Notes: generated by a model not told the origin, from the sequence alone. A stretch of 64,000 nucleotides of DNA from Isoetes taiwanensis (GCA_021234155.1 JAJEKV010000086.1:434001-498000); one strand, 5' to 3'. Numbered from the stretch's first letter, positions 33,835 through 45,580 are shown. Program-made: numbers and translations.

Positions 33835-36015
33835 TGTTTGGATCGCATTTGGCTTGTGAGCTTATGGGGTAACATTCCTAAATCTACAACATTTCAGATA
33901 ATGTTTTATGGACAACGTTTGAGATGGATGGCAATGTTATAATGAATTAATTCCTTGTGGCCAAGGTTCTTAATTTATAAGAGCAGTATTACTAGCAGTC
34001 CCAGAATTTTCAAGACACTTGCATCATCTATTTCCCATTTAACTGGATTAGAACCTTAGAACTTTAATGTACATACATCAATTTTATGCTTCTACTTTTT
34101 CATGGGTTATAAAACGGTGACATATAAAGCCTCCTCTAAACTGATGTCTGTCTTTTGCTGAGGGCCATTGCAACATCGAAAATGCATCATGGAGAAATCG
34201 TAAGCTTCATGCTAAGAAAAACACATTATGGAGAGCCCTACCATTAGATGGGCATTTAAGGGATCTATGTTACAAGCCATATGCTCCGTTTGAGTTATCT
34301 AAATGCTCCTGCAGATCCTAACATGAAAATACTTCTTGATCCATATGTTGAACCCCTAGGCTGCATATTTTGAGAGAGAGCCACAGAAACATATTCAACA
34401 GTCTTAAACCACATACGAGAGCAAGAACTGGTTGAGCATGTAGCAAGAGAAGAGCTGAGAAACGTATGAGAAAGCTCTTCTGGTACAGAAAACACTTAAT
34501 AACCTGCCTTCCTCATGATTTTGGAGATATGTAGAATGTGCCAATATAGATTTGATTGTGTCTGGGAAGGTTGATGCCTAAGTTCAATATATGATGTAGT
34601 GTTGAACCTGCCAGCGCGAATTCATGGTAGCCTAAGTACAAGAGGTACATAAAAGTGAACCTCAATGCAATGTTGGTAAGCTGGAAGCCACACTTTAACT
34701 CTTGGCTTTTATTTGACTGTTTGCATAGGCATAGGAGATTAACTTGGAAACAATTATGACTGAAATTTTTTAACCTATATCTTAAAGCATGGTTTGAACT
34801 TAGCTTTATTGAAAAATCGCAGCAATAGGGAGATGTGAAACTCGAGTTATACAATTTCTTTTATGTTTATTGATCACCTGTTGGTGAGGAACTGCCTAAG
34901 AATTATCAGCTTTCTATATTATGCTTCAGTAGAAGAATCAAAGATCAAAACTTAAAGAGTAACACACAAGCCGTTCATAAATTCGGAATAAGACATGCCT
35001 CTCATAGTTTGTTTTAAGAAGAATATCTTACGCACAAGAACATACAACCCTCATTATCTTTCGCAGGAGATTGTGCCTTCGTCTATTTTTTCTTCTTCTG
35101 GCTATAGGCAACTGTTTCTATTCTTATTATACCCCTCAGATATTTCATAATGGATTTAATTTTTTCCATATTTTAGGATGTTGTAAGCTTGGTCTCCAGT
35201 TATTTTGCATGTTTTATTTTCCTGATCTATCAATCTAGCCATGCTTTGTTTTCTAATCATGTCTTGTACTACGGGTTTGCTAATTCAGAAGGTTGCATAC
35301 TCATTTCCATAGGCCTACTCCAGTGCTCCATTTTGCGTTAAAGGAATGTACTCTTGCTGCTTCGATTCTTAATCATAAGTTTTTGGCTGACTTAGATGTG
35401 ATGTGATTTTTCGTTTCTATTTTGTTGGCTCCTTCAGATATTTAATCTTTTTGAGCTAGGGCTGCAAATGGTTACAGTCCAGGATCATGAGCTTAGGGTT
35501 TCACTTATCTTGTTGCATTGCATTTGCTAAATCCATATATTTTTCAAGAATTGCTGAGGAGGAGGGATTTTTAAGCCTTGCTTGGGATCCAACGTGGTTC
35601 ACGCACATGGAGGCATGTCACCCTAAACGAGCATACCAGTCGGGCCCAAGTAATGTCTGTTTCAGACACGGTAAAGCCATCTTTCCCTCTGTACTTTTGT
35701 TCATTTCAACATTTATAGATTCAAGCATATCTTTAACCAACAACTGCTAAACCGAAAATGGAAAACGGTCACAAGAAACTTGTCAATATAGGTAGAGAAA
35801 ATCTTGACTAGTAAATAATATTTCTTTGTTGACCATAATAAATATATGGTACATTGATATAGATATCACAAGACATCTGCACCAGCAGAGTAGGAAGACA
35901 GTCATTGCCTTCAGTTGCTGCTGATCGAGGTTGCTACTTTAACAAATGATTCAAGCATGTAATTGATGTTTGCTTAGCTAGGAACCATAGAGATTAGAGT
36001 ACAATTTGTATAGTT
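33835..36015. other. intergenic stretch, nothing recognised
   Basis: Only short, unconvincing frames on both strands and no repeat shared with the rest of the window. Confidence 0.45.
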
Positions 36016-36581
36016 CTAAGCATGTGGCATCAGGATGATGTATAAGTGTCTTATAAATTCCTCCCATGATTTTCTTGTGTGCTCTGGTGTAGCAAATCTA
36101 GAGGCTGCCATAAATAACTCTGCAAATGCACAACTTGCACCGCAGGAGATGGATCCTTCAATAGCAATAAGGAATTGAACATATGTAGCAGGTTTGGCAT
36201 AGAGGCTAGGGCTGGATGTCTTCCCATAAACAGCCTCTGAATCTGAACCAGATGGAACAAAATAAGCTCCATTTAAGAACAGGTTGTCCATCATCTTTTC
36301 CATATCTCCTTCATTTGTATATTCTCTTTGTTGTGACCTGCCCATAAGAAAAATTCCAAGTAAGAATCTGATGGACACTCAACAACTAAAGGTAAAGTAT
36401 TTACTTCTCTTGCGTCACGTATAATCATTCTTACTACATGAAACACCCGCATTTTCATTAACAGAGCATAATCAATATCGGAATGTGAAGTTCCAAAACA
36501 TTGTTCCACCTTGGCATACGCTGTTCCAAAATGGTTGTATGCAACTGTGACTTGCATTATCTTGTCTATCAGGTCTAGCAT
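36016..36581 (-). other. unrecognised coding-like region (two overlapping minus frames)
   Basis: Two minus-strand frames look protein-like. The upstream one (36581-36291) reads VEQCFGTSHSDIDYALLMKM, RVFHVVRMIIRDAREVNTLP and ECPSDSYLEFF. The downstream one (36378-36016) reads QQREYTNEGDMEKMMDNLF, FVPSGSDSEAVYGKTSSP, KPATYVQFLIAIEGSISCG and PEHTRKSWEEFIRHLYIILM. An AG acceptor-like site (TTCTTATGGGCAG) precedes the second block, so these could be two exons of one gene, but no matching GT donor was found at the end of the first. I do not recognise the family. It could be a gene fragment or pseudogene. Confidence 0.4.
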
Positions 36582-36935
36582 TATGCTTTTTTTCTTAGCT
36601 TCACCTAGAACATTGTGTGGTGGTGTTCAGTTATCATTGGATGTCTGTATATTATTCTGCCATTTAAGATTTTTTAATGCAGTTGTGGCGTGGTTTCAGC
36701 TTGGTCCTAGTGGAGGCCCAGATCAACAAGTTCCATGAGGTACTAAAGTTCCATGTGAATACTGCATGCCTTCGGTGCTACATGGACATATAATTGCCAC
36801 GAGTATACACTATCCTATGCCTTTTTAATCTCTCAACACGACTGTGGGCATATGATATAAATTTATCAACTCAGTTGAATCACTTCAATCAAGCATATGT
36901 TCTGTTCTAATATTTCTTGTTCCATGAAAGACATT

Positions 36936-37334
36936 TTTTTTTTTTTTGAAGAATTGTGTCATCAATATATTAAAAGAATGGTAATGTTACAAAGCAATTG
37001 AGGAGGAAGGAGAATTGCCCCAAAGAGACAGCGATACATCGACACTCCACAACAAACTCACAAAAAAACTGCAACTCTATTGCTGTACAAACCGACCATC
37101 ACCATCTACAACACCCAAGAAGTCCCGCCAAATGGCAAACTTCCGCTCTACTAATCCCGGGAACACCAGAAAGCTTTGAAATAGCTTGTCCTGAGACGAG
37201 GAATCAGAGAGGCTGCAGGCTGCTGAATCCCCTGAAAGATCCACAACCGCCGCCGCTTCCAAATCAACCACACCAACCAAACCACACACAGATGCAAGGC
37301 TTGCTGCCGCAAGAGCGGCCAAGCACCAGGATAC
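36936..37334 (-). mobile_element. 3' fragment of an L1 LINE with 16-bp target duplication
   Basis: The insert sits between two copies of ttccatgaaagacatt (36920-36935 and 37335-37350). It starts with a T-run on the plus strand, so the element lies on the minus strand with its poly(A) at 36936-36947. Its last bases before the A-run (GTAACATTACCATTCTTTTA, then ATATTGATGACACAATTCTT) recur at 58571-58620. Only about 390 bp of 3' end was copied, and the remaining frame (37077-37349 minus) has no domain. Confidence 0.9.
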
Positions 37335-37350
37335 TTCCATGAAAGACATT

Positions 37351-39130
37351 GAGCATGAGGTTCAGAAGCGTTGTATGACAATGGCAGAAGTTCGGATTAC
37401 TATCTTACTTGAATCCTTATGTAGAATGGCAGTTGCCTGCATGAGGGCTGCTATTCTCGGCAATAAGGCATGCAAAAGCAAGGAGAGAACCGACCTAATG
37501 TGTGCAATTCTATTCTGGAGCCTTTGATCTGCAAAGCTGACTAGAGGCAAGCATATCAACCTCATCATAAGCCCTGATATTTAAAGGATGCTCAAAGAGG
37601 TTTATGAAATTAAGCCTTTAGGGCAAGAATGGAAATGCAGTTCTCTCTGAGCTTTTCTTAAATAAAATTTTACTTTATATTCTACAGATTGTCAATACCG
37701 AAATCTGAAGGTTAATACATCTGAAGGTTAATACATATGACTCTACTAAAGACTGCACACATCACAAAAGTACCAGCTCTATTGTATCAGCTGCACATGC
37801 AATTGTATCAGCTGCACATTCAGAATAATGTCTATCAAGATAAGTATATCTGCTAGAATGATATGAGAATGATGCATATATGCAGAAATCGATGTATTTA
37901 GAATCAAAACTGGCCTGTGATGAATAATTTGATCACTATACCATTCTGGTAGCCCCACAAAAACCACATTGAACACTGTACTTAGGTCCTTTTAGAGTTT
38001 TTAGTTGGATTTTGAAGATTCTGCAAAAGTACACATATGATCTTTTATCATATGTGGAGCTGGAAATCACTTACATTGGTGTATTTTTTATATCTCTCAA
38101 CTTTTTTTCTGGAGGTCATAATTGCACCAAAGGAGACCACAATTGCACCAAAGGATTTTCTGACTTTCAGTTCAAAGCTACTCTTTGCTGTATAATGGTG
38201 AACATTATAGCTATAGAAAGACGTTCAGTTTGATAGGTCCATTGCATTTTATGAACGTCCAAGTCAATTTGAATGCATGGTGGAATTGTGTTTCCAGCTA
38301 GAGCACATTCCACTGTTTAGAAACTGCATAGTTTTTTAAAAATTTATATAGAGAAATGCAAATTATTGATGAAGCCGTAGATGTTTGAAGAATTTGATAA
38401 ATCTTGCGTGGGAGGAGTTTTGTAAACAATTGCACAGTACATGGAGGATCTGTAGATAGATGAAGAAATTGTAAAGTAGAACACAGCTAAACTTTTGACA
38501 AGTTGTATTACTGCGATAGCAAACATATATCTCGTGGGATAACACATGTTTGCTATATCAAATGCTTGCATAATTGTATTGGCAAACTTCATATTAATTA
38601 ATATAAATATATTCTCTCAATGTTTGTTAGTCAAACACAAGTTAGACATTGGGTTAGCAAGTTTTAGTTACTTAACAATTGTCTTATACTACTACATCTA
38701 TAGGCAATACCATATATTACAACAAGAAATAAACGAATGATTACAAATATTTTCAATAGTTTCATTCACATGTTTTACCTTGCTAAAGCCTTCTGGTGTG
38801 CCTTTTGCTAGTTTTTTTTTTGGGATTTCCTGGGAGGAGGGAGGGGGAATCACAAAGAACACATTTAGAAGAAATGGAACTATTAAGACACCGTGTTTAA
38901 TCTTTTCTCTAACATAGCATCATTAGCATCATATTTCTCAGAGGAATCTACCCTTGACCCAAGCTTGTCCTACTGCTAGTTATTTCAAATTCTTCTACAA
39001 GAGAATATGTTCCTACCTCTTCAAGAGCTGCTCTGAAATGTCACATAATATACCGTCGAAAAGTGGTAAGCACGGAAGACTCATTGGGCCCACAATGACT
39101 TGAAGCCTATTGGAAGGAGAAACAAGCCAT
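37351..39130. other. AT-rich stretch with several small tandem duplications
   Basis: No supported gene. Short perfect or near-perfect doublets: CTGAAGGTTAATACAT near 37705-37737, ATTGTATCAGCTGCACAT near 37780-37820, and AATTGCACCAAAGGA near 38119-38154. An open plus frame at 37339-37527 is unrecognised. Confidence 0.45.
38778..38820 (-). repeat. poly(A)-linked 40-bp repeat, copy B
   Basis: Reverse complement of the 8197-8236 copy: plus strand reads CTTGCTAAAGCCTTCTGGTG, then TGCCTTTTGCTAG, then a T-run. Confidence 0.6.
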
Positions 39131-39139
39131 TTGGTTTTT

Positions 39140-39833
39140 CAGATGAAATGTGCAGGAACGGAGGTGCATATAGTTGCATAACAATGATGATCACAATCGC
39201 TAGAAAAGTATTTGGACATTTGTTTCTTGAGTAAGCTTTGGCATAAATGTATGTTGGAGTTGATAAGACACCGCACTATAAAAACCAGATTAATCCTACT
39301 CTTGCCAGGGGTCTACATCAGTATGTGTTAACACATTTACCGATAAAAAAGCATAGAACAATTGCGTCCTCTCACATAGGAGCACACCACCTCAAATTGA
39401 GACAAGCAAACAGGCCTATAAAGAGCAAGAAAATAGGGCCCGCCAATACTGCCACCTAGGAGTTATTGAAGATAAGTACCACACTCTTCAGACCTGCCCT
39501 ACATTTGCACCTACCCCAGCGTGATATGATGGTTGATTACACTTAATCAACTGCTATATGTGATGTTGAATACGACTTCAGTAGGGGACACTGCCATCTT
39601 ATATTCAGGAGATACTAGATATATACAAATTTACCGGCAAGCTTATTACTGTTAAACTTTTTCTCTCGAAAACCCTTTTGGCGAGGGTTATTTTAATCCT
39701 AAATAGCAATAGGCCAGTGTTCTTTGTTTATGTGTTTGGGTCACATCGGCCAGCTGGTTCCCGTGAATGAAAATTTGGCACATTGCCAATAACATATGGC
39801 AACATTAATTCAAACACAGTAGCACAAAAAATC
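39140..39833 (+). mobile_element. short-tailed LINE family, 3' part (copy 3, plus)
   Basis: The frame at 39247-39459 reads PTLARGLHQYVLTHLPIKKH and continues to a zinc-knuckle-like CQYCHLGVIEDKYHTLQTCP in a second frame; the minus copy at 41.7-42.1 kb has the matching PTLEGGHYIHIQLPMKKH and CQCCQLGVNEDECHTL. The tail TTATTACTG ... TCTCGAAAACCCTT near 39644-39680 matches the 5.6-kb tail. The 3' side runs up to the solo LTR. Confidence 0.65.
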
Positions 39834-39838
39834 ACTTG

Positions 39839-41415
39839 TGTGACGTTCCACATATTTATACGCCTTTTTAAGTATATATATGACACGTCACTATGAATAA
39901 TTAAGGGCACATTAATTATTCAAAAGCCAAGGTATTAAAGTGGAAACCTAACCCAAAACCCTAATTCGAATTTAGGGCTTAACCTAATATTAAAAGGGGC
40001 TAAAATATTAAAGTAGTTAATATTAGCCAATCCAGAGTTGCCACGGCCCACATCGATTGGGCAAGAGAGAGTTGCTAACTTGGGACCCAAATTGGGGTTT
40101 TATACCCCCATTTGCCCCAATTCGAATTGGGGGAGGTTGATGGAGGAGGAGTTGCTGTTCCACCCTGTTCCAGCCAGAAGGATGGAGAACCAGAGAGATA
40201 GTAGAGCTAGCTATGATCCCGGTTAGTACGTAGATAGCTTGGATTCCTAGATAGTCATAGGACTAACCCTTGTATGCTCAGAAGGTAGGTAGGATATTAA
40301 CCCTTGTATGAATAGATGTATGGTTAATCTCTATTTTATGTTCTATTCGAAGCTATGGATGGATGGATGTATAAGGATAGCTTCCTTTCTGTTCCTCTTG
40401 TGTTGTATAGGTAAAAGGGGGGTAGAGACCTAAAGGCCATCTAGAAGTAGAGATGCTCATAGATAGAACCCTTAAAACCCAGTAAATGCAGCCTGTGCAC
40501 AAGAGTCAACCTGGCTGTGGATGCTATGATGTGGTTCAGCACTAGATAACGAGTATGAGGGTGAATCGGGGGTGGGGGTCTTGCTTAGCGCGGCTAAATG
40601 ACTCATATAGTGTGCGAGGCTTATAGCCGGTCACTGTGTGTGGGCCGGGTATGGGTCTGACACTCTCTGAGCCGGAGGGTGGGAGCCTATATGGCCGCTC
40701 TGGGCTCGAATGGGCTGGTGAGCCAGCCTTTAGATTTAGGGGAGTAAGTCGGGTACGGATGCGGGGGTCGCTGATGCGGCACGTGTTCTCTAGCATACAC
40801 AGGGATCTGTCATGCTTGGGGAGGAGACGCCTTTCTGACCTGCCTCATCGGACCGGGAAGATGTAACCTGGAGTAGTCCCGAAGGGTGATTCCTTAGGAT
40901 TGCGTCTCCGGAGGGCTACAAGCACGTCATAGCATGATTCAGCCTATCTGCAAAGTGTGCACAGGAGGGACGGATGGAGTGGACTACTCTAGCCATTGTC
41001 TTATGCCAGCCAACACCATGTTATACCTCTGTCTGCTGTTATCTTGAGGCCCTGACCGTCAGTCGCCCCCATGGAGTCTGAGCCCGGGGTAGAGCCCTTA
41101 GTTATAGGGTATTTCCTTTGTTATGTTGGTATTCTATTGTTAGTTATATTGATGATGATGGGCCACCCTTCGTGATGGTATATTATTTATTAATATTGTT
41201 GCTAGGTGCTAACATGTATGTACGCTTCCGCTATATAGGATTCCCATAGAAGGCGTGGGACGAATGACACCTCCGTGTCCTTCACCCGGACACTTGGCCA
41301 TCACAAGTGGTCCGAGTCAGACGGAGGGCCTTTCCGTAGTGATGGATTTGCCGTGGGAGGGGAATTTTCCGTATTTATATGATGGGAGCATCGTATGGAT
41401 TCGGGGAGCGTCACA
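39839..41415. mobile_element. solo LTR of an LTR retrotransposon with 5-bp target duplication
   Basis: The segment starts TGTGACGTTCC and ends GGAGCGTCACA, giving perfect terminal inverted repeats TGTGACG/CGTCACA with canonical TG...CA ends. The 5-bp acttg flanks it at 39834-39838 and 41416-41420. It is 1577 bp long and contains no pol, primer-binding site or polypurine tract, so it is a solo LTR left after recombination. The TGTGACG start is typical of plant Ty3/gypsy LTRs; strand is not assignable from termini alone. Frames inside (for example 40542-40796 minus) are not real genes. Confidence 0.85.
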
Positions 41416-41435
41416 ACTTGCATTATGCTTGATTT

Positions 41436-42390
41436 ATTGAATTGAATGTTTTTTTCGTCGATGGAGACCTATTGACCTATGGGGCTCAATCAAGGAGCAC
41501 AACAAACGTATTATATATACATCATGAGATATTGTGGCACAATCCAAGATAGTGTCCGAGGACATAGTTGAGTATGCGTATCCATCACTTCTTGAAGATA
41601 TGAATCAAGCAACCGCATTGAATCTATACTCAACATCATATGCAATAGCTGGTTGGGCTGGATCAACTCAGCATAGCATGCCTAGATGTGATCATACGCC
41701 GGACAATTCTATAGAGTGTGACACTCATCCTCATTGACTCCCAATTGGCAGCACTGGCAAAGCCTATACTAGCGCGCCTCTCCAATCCATCTGTCTGTCT
41801 CAATTTTGAGGCAGTGTACCGTTGTGCGAAGTGAAGCGATGAGTCTGTGTTTTTTCATGGGCAACTGGATATGTATGTAGTGGCCCCCTTCGAGCGTGGG
41901 ATTTATCTGGTACTGGTAATGTGCCGTCTTGACCTGTTCAAAGGCGCTGACATCCCAAAGCTTGCTGAGGAAGCAAGCGTCACAATACTGCCTCAAGCCA
42001 TGTCGATCCTCTTCTGTTTGCACTTGTATGCACCTATGTTTCTGCACATTCCACCTGGATAGCCACTGAGCCGCTTTTCCTTCCAGCAGACTTTGAGGCA
42101 CTGAGGGCCCATTGCCGTGGTGTAAGCTAGGTTGAGGAGACAATCATCATCCATATTGACCACCTTCTGAAAGTAAATGATGTGGCGATCAAGGGCTGCC
42201 CCCTGAAAAGGCAAGAAACATGCCTGATATGGAACCCTGGATTTTACCCACAATGCCCCAGCTAGGAATGCTTTTTGCATCCGTTCCAAGTTGTTCCAAG
42301 TGGCAAGGGACACCACCGGACCCCAGACTTCGACCCCGTGTAGAAGAATGAGCTCCACAACGACAATGCCTCGCCAAAGTCACATTAATA
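41436..42390 (-). mobile_element. short-tailed LINE family, 3' part (copy 4, minus)
   Basis: Minus-strand frames (42358-41993 and 42143-41769) carry VEVWGPVVSLATWNNLERMQ, SRVPYQA, LDRHIIYFQKVVNMDD, and PTLEGGHYIHIQLPMKKH, then CQCCQLGVNEDECHTL. They are collinear with the plus copy at 7.4-7.7 kb and with 39.25-39.5 kb. The 3' end at about 41436-41450 is ATTCAATTCAAT-like on the minus strand, a short tandem tail as in copy 1. Several stops; dead. Confidence 0.75.
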
Positions 42391-42530
42391 ATCCTATCAG
42401 ACTCGTGTGTAAAAGGAGAGTCCTTGTTTTTTGGTTATCACTATTGGTGCAGTACATATAACTTGAGTACTTTATAAGTACTATTGCACCCGTATATAAG
42501 CCCGATAAGGTTGTTATCCCTGCTTAGCGT
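42388..42530 (+). repeat. dispersed repeat pair, copy B
   Basis: Ordered similarity to 22285-22470: CAGACTCGTGTGTAAA, GAGAGTCCTTGTT, TTTGGTTATCACTATTGGTG, TTTATAAGTACTATT, TAAGCCCGATA. It lies between the LINE copy and the PBC1 gene. Confidence 0.5.
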
Positions 42531-42898
42531 TTGGCCCTAGCGAACCTCAGTCATAGGTGCCAAATATCAGATGTACAATCTCGGTCACACATTTTTTGTT
42601 ATCAGCCTCGGCCAGACTATAACCTTACCTACACGATGATCACATTTTTGCATAACATTTTTTTTACATAACCCATCTCAGCAAATGGAGATCGAAAGCC
42701 CTTTTTAACCATTTTGCATTTTTCTCATATAACGGTGAAGATGAAAAGTCTATTTTATTTTCTGTTAGCGTTAAAAAAAGACCGGGCAAACGCATTAGGG
42801 TTTTAGCAGAACAAGTTTTCTTGATCGAGCAAGTTTCTTCAACGAATCGACTGGAAGCGCAAGCAGCAAGGTTTTGAAAATCGATTGGAAATTCGACG

Positions 42899-45112
42899 AT
42901 GTCAGTACGTTTTATGCATTGTTGTGTGTATCTTGCTAGCAATGGCTGAGGAAACTCGCTAATTATTTTGGATTTGGGTAGATATTCACATATAATGGAA
43001 GTGCTGTTGTTGCCATGGTTGGAAAAGACTGCTTTGCCATTGCTAGCGATCGAAGATTGGGCGTTCAGTTTCAGACCATTGCTACTGATTTCCAACGCAT
43101 TTTTAAAATTCACGACACACTTTATATTGGTCTCTCTGGTCTTGCTACAGATGTGCAAACAGTGTAAGTTACTTGCATGCCTTGACCTTCCTTAATTTGG
43201 CGATTAATAGCTTGAATGCCTGCATTTTCTCAGGCATCAAAGACTGCAGTTTCGCCATAAGCTTTATCAATTAAAAGAAGAGAGGGACATGCAACCTGAC
43301 ACTTTCGCAAATCTTGTTTCTTCAATGCTATACGAGAAAAGGTTGGTTTTGAATAATTGCTATTATTCAATCACTAAATAGTGAGCTGAATATTTCAGTT
43401 TTCTAGATACATATCAGACATATGTCTGTCAGTAAATCAGTCATGCCTCTATATCCTTAGTTCAGGATATATGGAGCTAGTAGACAGATCTGTGCTAATT
43501 TATTTTAGAACTTGGTGTTCTATTTTACTCACTCTGCTGATAGCAGGCATGTAGGGTAATATAGTGCATGGCATGATTGCAGGCATAGTTAAAGAAGGAT
43601 GTAATTAAATCGTATAGAATATTGATCACAAAGATGTAGATTGGCTCCATCTTGTTCCACATGCCACTTGAAGCCACTTGAAAAAGTCAAGTATATTGAT
43701 AAGAGAGATGTAGATTGGCTCCATCTTGTTCCACATGCCACTTGAAGCCACTTGAAAAGATCAAGTATAATAACCCTTAAGAAAGAAGTGTAATAGCTCT
43801 GCCAAATGGATCTGCATACAGAAGTGGTTACTTTGAAGTGTGGGGCTGGAGATTGTTTCACATGGGTGGATAATTTCAAATGTAACTGTATTCTGGTAAA
43901 TTGGGGCAGAAGGCTAGCTTGCAGCACTTGAAACTGATGCTTTGGCTCCAATTTTGGCCTAAGATTTCGCTTCTAATATGTCTCAGATCGGAGATTGGAT
44001 TTAATGGTTATGGAGTAGTAGAGTGGATAATGATACGGTTCCTGCATACTTCAAAGATCTCTAATAGGATACGCACACAAGATCTTGATGTCCATAATAT
44101 ATCCATTGCCTAGAATTTTTAAAGCTGGTGTTAACACTCGATATTGCTTAACACATTACGCAATCCGTGTTAATGACGGACAGATTTAAGGATAGTGAGC
44201 AGCTGCAATATAAACAGGTGACGTTGGTAATATTTGAGCATGGTTTATTGCTGAAAAATTTAAAACCCTGCAATAGGATCTGTACATGGAGGTTAAAGTA
44301 ATTTATTCATGTCAAACAGGGCTTTAGATGAGTAAAGCATTGGCTCAACTTGTTTAGCAGGTTACTTCTTGTTCAAAAAGTTAAGGTGGTTCGGACACTT
44401 CATAAGGGATTAGGAGTGAAGACACTTGAGTTTTCTTTAAGCATTGTTGTGACAGGAGACATTATCTGGACCTTAATTATTGTTATATATGTTGCAGATT
44501 TGGGCCATACTTTTGTCAACCAGTGATTGCAGGCCTGAAAAAAGATGGGAAGCCTTTTATATGCACTATGGATTCTATTGGAGCAATGTATGTTTTTTCT
44601 GTGATAGTTTGTAATTTTTCATGTGGATGCCTGGACGTTCAACTTTTGATAATATCATGTATTTGGACAGTGAATTTTCGGAAGATTTTGTTGTCTCTGG
44701 GACTGCATCTGAATCACTTTATGGTGCATGCGAGTCTATGTTCAAGCCTGAAATGGTACATACTACCGCTTGTTTCTGTATTTTAACCCAACGTTACATT
44801 CTAATCAATTTTATGATAGACAATAAATTTTATATTCCTTTGTAGACTCTTAGATTGTTCTTCATAGTCCTTAATTTGATTCAGGATCCTGAAGAGCTAT
44901 TTGAAACAATTTCCCAAGCATTACTGTCATCTGTCGATCGAGATTGTTTGAGTGGGTGGGGTGGAGTGGTTCAGATTGTGTAAGGAGCCATTTGTTACTT
45001 TTATCTTAATGTATTGATAGTTTATTTCTGCTATGTTGATTTTGTTTCCTCTGTTTTGTGCAGCACTGCCGACCGCGTGATTACCCGATATTTGAAGGGT
45101 CGGATGGATTAG
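42899..45112 (+). CDS. PBC1: 20S proteasome subunit beta type-3 (PBC1-like), seven exons
   Basis: Seven GT/AG exons join in phase to a 204-aa protein: 42899-42904, 42982-43163, 43234-43341, 44498-44587, 44671-44755, 44885-44979 and 45064-45112 (615 nt with the TAG stop). The first exon holds only Met-Ser. Characteristic text: [108 protein letters not shown] and RYLKGRMD. The length equals plant PBC1. Beta-3 is a non-catalytic ring subunit: it has no propeptide/threonine active site, as here. Intron 3 (43342-44497) carries a 74-bp tandem duplication. All exons are open, so the gene is probably functional. Confidence 0.95.
43621..43768. repeat. 74-bp tandem duplication in PBC1 intron 3
   Basis: The unit containing GATGTAGATTGGCTCCATCT and CACATGCCACTTGAAGCC occurs at 43621-43694 and 43695-43768, with few differences at its edges. 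Each unit also holds the inner doublet GCCACTTGAAGCCACTTGAA. Confidence 0.95.
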
Positions 45113-45480
45113 CAAATTACGATCGCTAGACAACCTAAGCTTTCTACTGGAGGCTCAACAAAAATTTCTGATATTCTGTTAGACTGTAGCATTTTATCCT
45201 TTACAAAACAGAGGTACCTATTTCAATTTTCTCTTTATGCTTAAATTGTGCTCACAATATTCTAAGCACAATAGACAAGGCATTTGGTTGCTTAAAGTCT
45301 ATCTTATACTTTCTGTTTTAGACCTTGGCTGATTCCTGGAAGTTTTATCGACTTAAATATTCTGCTCTAATTACAGCATAAAAAGTGCTTTATGTTTGGG
45401 GTCTGTATAGTCATGTCTGTCTATATACTAGCTCCACATATCCTAAACTATGGATATATAGACATGACTATATGCCTATG
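45113..45480. other. 3' flank of PBC1 with a hairpin
   Basis: Non-coding. At about 45405-45472 TATAGTCATGTC...TATATA pairs with TATATAGACATGACTATA around a loop that itself holds ATATCC/GGATAT. The hairpin directly precedes a dispersed repeat copy. Confidence 0.5.
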
Positions 45481-45484
45481 AAGA

Positions 45485-45580
45485 GTTTTTGGGTTGCCCT
45501 AACTCAATTTGTGGGTAAAGGGCATATTCCAAGTATATACCCAAAAATGCTTTACGGCTGGCTTAAGTCTGCAACAGTAG
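45485..45580 (-). repeat. GGGCAACCC dispersed repeat, copy 5
   Basis: Plus strand reads TTTTTGGGTTGCCCTAACTC, TTTGTGGGTAAAGGGCATAT, TCCAAGTATATACCC, then GGCTGGCTTAAGTC, the reverse of copies 1-3. Confidence 0.7.

Noticed and set aside
40542-40866. Opposed frames of 76-84 codons
   Set aside because: They lie inside the solo LTR, which is non-coding by structure.
42664-43158. 164-codon minus frame
   Set aside because: It is antisense to PBC1 exons 1-2, whose sense reading is certain.
43614-43800. CRISPR-like spacing of the doublet in PBC1 intron 3
   Set aside because: Only two units, no spacer pattern, eukaryotic intron; a plain tandem duplication.
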